Shown here piece after piece: positions 6,310 through 7,116 of a stretch of DNA of 7,116 nt. Both the position numbers and the translations under genes were made by a program. This stretch comes from an uncultured Clostridia bacterium (GTDB lineage Bacteria > Bacillota > Clostridia > Christensenellales > Borkfalkiaceae). Below the pieces are notes generated by a model. It was not told where the DNA came from and did not search any database. It worked only from the letters and a program-made list of their open reading frames with translations. Location of the stretch: assembly GCA_944354085.1 (NCBI GenBank), contig CALVPW010000131.1:1-7116 (forward strand), read 5' to 3'. Position 1 is the stretch's first letter; every line of letters begins with the position of its first letter.

Positions 6310-6339
6310 AAAAAAAACAGGCGGATCGCCTGTTTTTTT
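6310..6339 (-). terminator. Intrinsic terminator closing the right-edge gene (possibly bidirectional)
   Basis: CAGGCG (6332-6327) pairs with CGCCTG (6323-6318) around a 3-base loop, followed by eight T on the minus strand (6317-6310). Seven A precede the stem (6339-6333) and pair with the T-tract, so the element would also work on the plus strand. It begins 13 bases after the stop codon of the upstream gene and insulates the rpsB promoter from it. Confidence 0.93.
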
Positions 6340-6352
6340 GTACTTGGTTCGA

Positions 6353-7116
6353 TCATGCTTTTGTAAAATACGCATCCTTTTCGCCGATGAACGCAACGAC
6401 GCCTTCGGGCGTGACGAGCGCCGCGATCTGATCGTACAAGCCGTTCGGCTCTTCGGATGTATCGTCTCCGAGCAGCAATTGCTTGTAATAGATATCCAGT
6501 ACGTCTATCTGCGCCGAAGGGGTCGTAATGGAAGACGTCAACCCTGTATTTTCCTTGCTCACGTCCTCGGGATAGGAATCGAGATACGCTTCCTGTACGA
6601 ACAGCATCGGGAGCTCGCATTTTACCTTCTCGAATTTCTCCTTTGCGGCGTCGTAGGTATAATAGTACACCGTCTTCATCTCGATATCGTATTTTCGGGA
6701 ACCGATGCCCACGATACCCTTTATCGCAGTCTCAAATACTTCGGTGCCGTTATTGATATAAATATCATGCGGGTTGGAGATCTGACCTTCCACGGTGCCG
6801 CCGGTACCGCTCTTTTTGACCGCTTTGACGGAATTGATGCCCGTTACGCTTTCGAGCGGGAACCAATAGGTGTTGAATTCGCCAAGCCCTTCCTCATATA
6901 CCTTCCCCGCAATATATTCGCCCGTTTGAGCAGAATACATTTCGACCACGCGCCCCGTGGAGCCGAGCATAAAATCGCCGTTCTCGCCCGCGACGGCAAC
7001 GGTGCCGTCTTCCTCGCCGTTCCACATGAGGATCGCCGTAGTGCCGAACGTTGTGACCTCGGCGTCGAGCGACTCGTACAAATAGCCCGTGACCGCGCCT
7101 TCTTGACGCACGAATT
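6353..7116 (-). CDS. Hypothetical protein, C-terminal part (gene runs off the right edge)
   Basis: I do not recognise this protein. The frame is open from the window edge to a TGA at 6355-6353 (about 254 residues visible). A GTG at 7111 could be a start, but the frame continues beyond it and no ribosome binding site can be seen, so the true start is probably outside. The visible part is acidic and rich in G, E, T, Y and V, with short alternating hydrophobic and polar stretches (TTAILMWNG, GTVAVAGENGDFMLGS, KTVYYYTYDA) that suggest beta-strand structure. No membrane helix, signal peptide, zinc motif or sortase/anchor motif is seen in this part; an extracellular or lipoprotein nature cannot be judged without the N-terminus. 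It ends with an intrinsic terminator and is a separate transcription unit from rpsB. Its bases are clearly less GC-rich than the cluster (hand counts of two 60-base lines: 29 and 24 G+C, against 43 for one line in dxr). Confidence 0.75.
   Translation of the reverse strand, partial: FVRQEGAVTGYLYESLDAEVTTFGTTAILMWNGEEDGTVAVAGENGDFMLGSTGRVVEMYSAQTGEYIAGKVYEEGLGEFNTYWFPLESVTGINSVKAVKKSGTGGTVEGQISNPHDIYINNGTEVFETAIKGIVGIGSRKYDIEMKTVYYYTYDAAKEKFEKVKCELPMLFVQEAYLDSYPEDVSKENTGLTSSITTPSAQIDVLDIYYKQLLLGDDTSEEPNGLYDQIAALVTPEGVVAFIGEKDAYFTKA

Overview
The window is a conserved bacterial housekeeping cluster read entirely from the minus strand. From right to left it runs: an unrecognised gene, rpsB, tsf, pyrH, frr, uppS, cdsA, dxr and the first codons of what is probably rseP. 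This order is the classic arrangement of Firmicutes and several other phyla. Three things suggest a moderately GC-rich, probably uncultured, gut-type member of the Clostridia: the GC-rich coding sequence, strong AAGGAG-type ribosome binding sites, and the MEP pathway (dxr) for isoprenoids. That placement is inferred from gene order and sequence style, not from a database match, and I cannot name a genus.

Layout. Bases 7116-6353 hold the 3' part of an unknown acidic protein gene, less GC-rich than its neighbours, closed by a textbook intrinsic terminator (6310-6339). A near-consensus promoter (6246-6274) then drives rpsB-tsf through a leader of about 114 nt that is rich in potential RNA structure. 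A hairpin with a short U-tract follows tsf (4387-4424), and a second promoter (4321-4349) starts the unit pyrH-frr-uppS-cdsA-dxr-(rseP). Inside that unit, a perfect 8-bp GC hairpin with a U6 tract (1170-1195) lies between cdsA and dxr, directly before the dxr ribosome binding site. This may throttle expression of dxr and rseP.

How the genes fit together. rpsB, tsf and frr supply a ribosomal protein, an elongation factor exchange protein and the ribosome recycling factor. pyrH makes UDP for RNA and for UDP-sugar wall precursors. dxr commits carbon to isoprenoid precursors, and uppS polymerises these into the C55 lipid carrier for cell-wall synthesis. cdsA makes CDP-diacylglycerol for phospholipids. 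rseP, if correctly called, is a membrane site-2 protease. The cluster ties translation capacity to envelope growth.

I found no mobile element, CRISPR array, tRNA, rRNA, phage gene or defence system, and no sign of a new multi-gene system. The points most worth a second look are the structured rpsB leader, the terminator-like hairpin inside the operon before dxr, and the unrecognised gene at the right edge.
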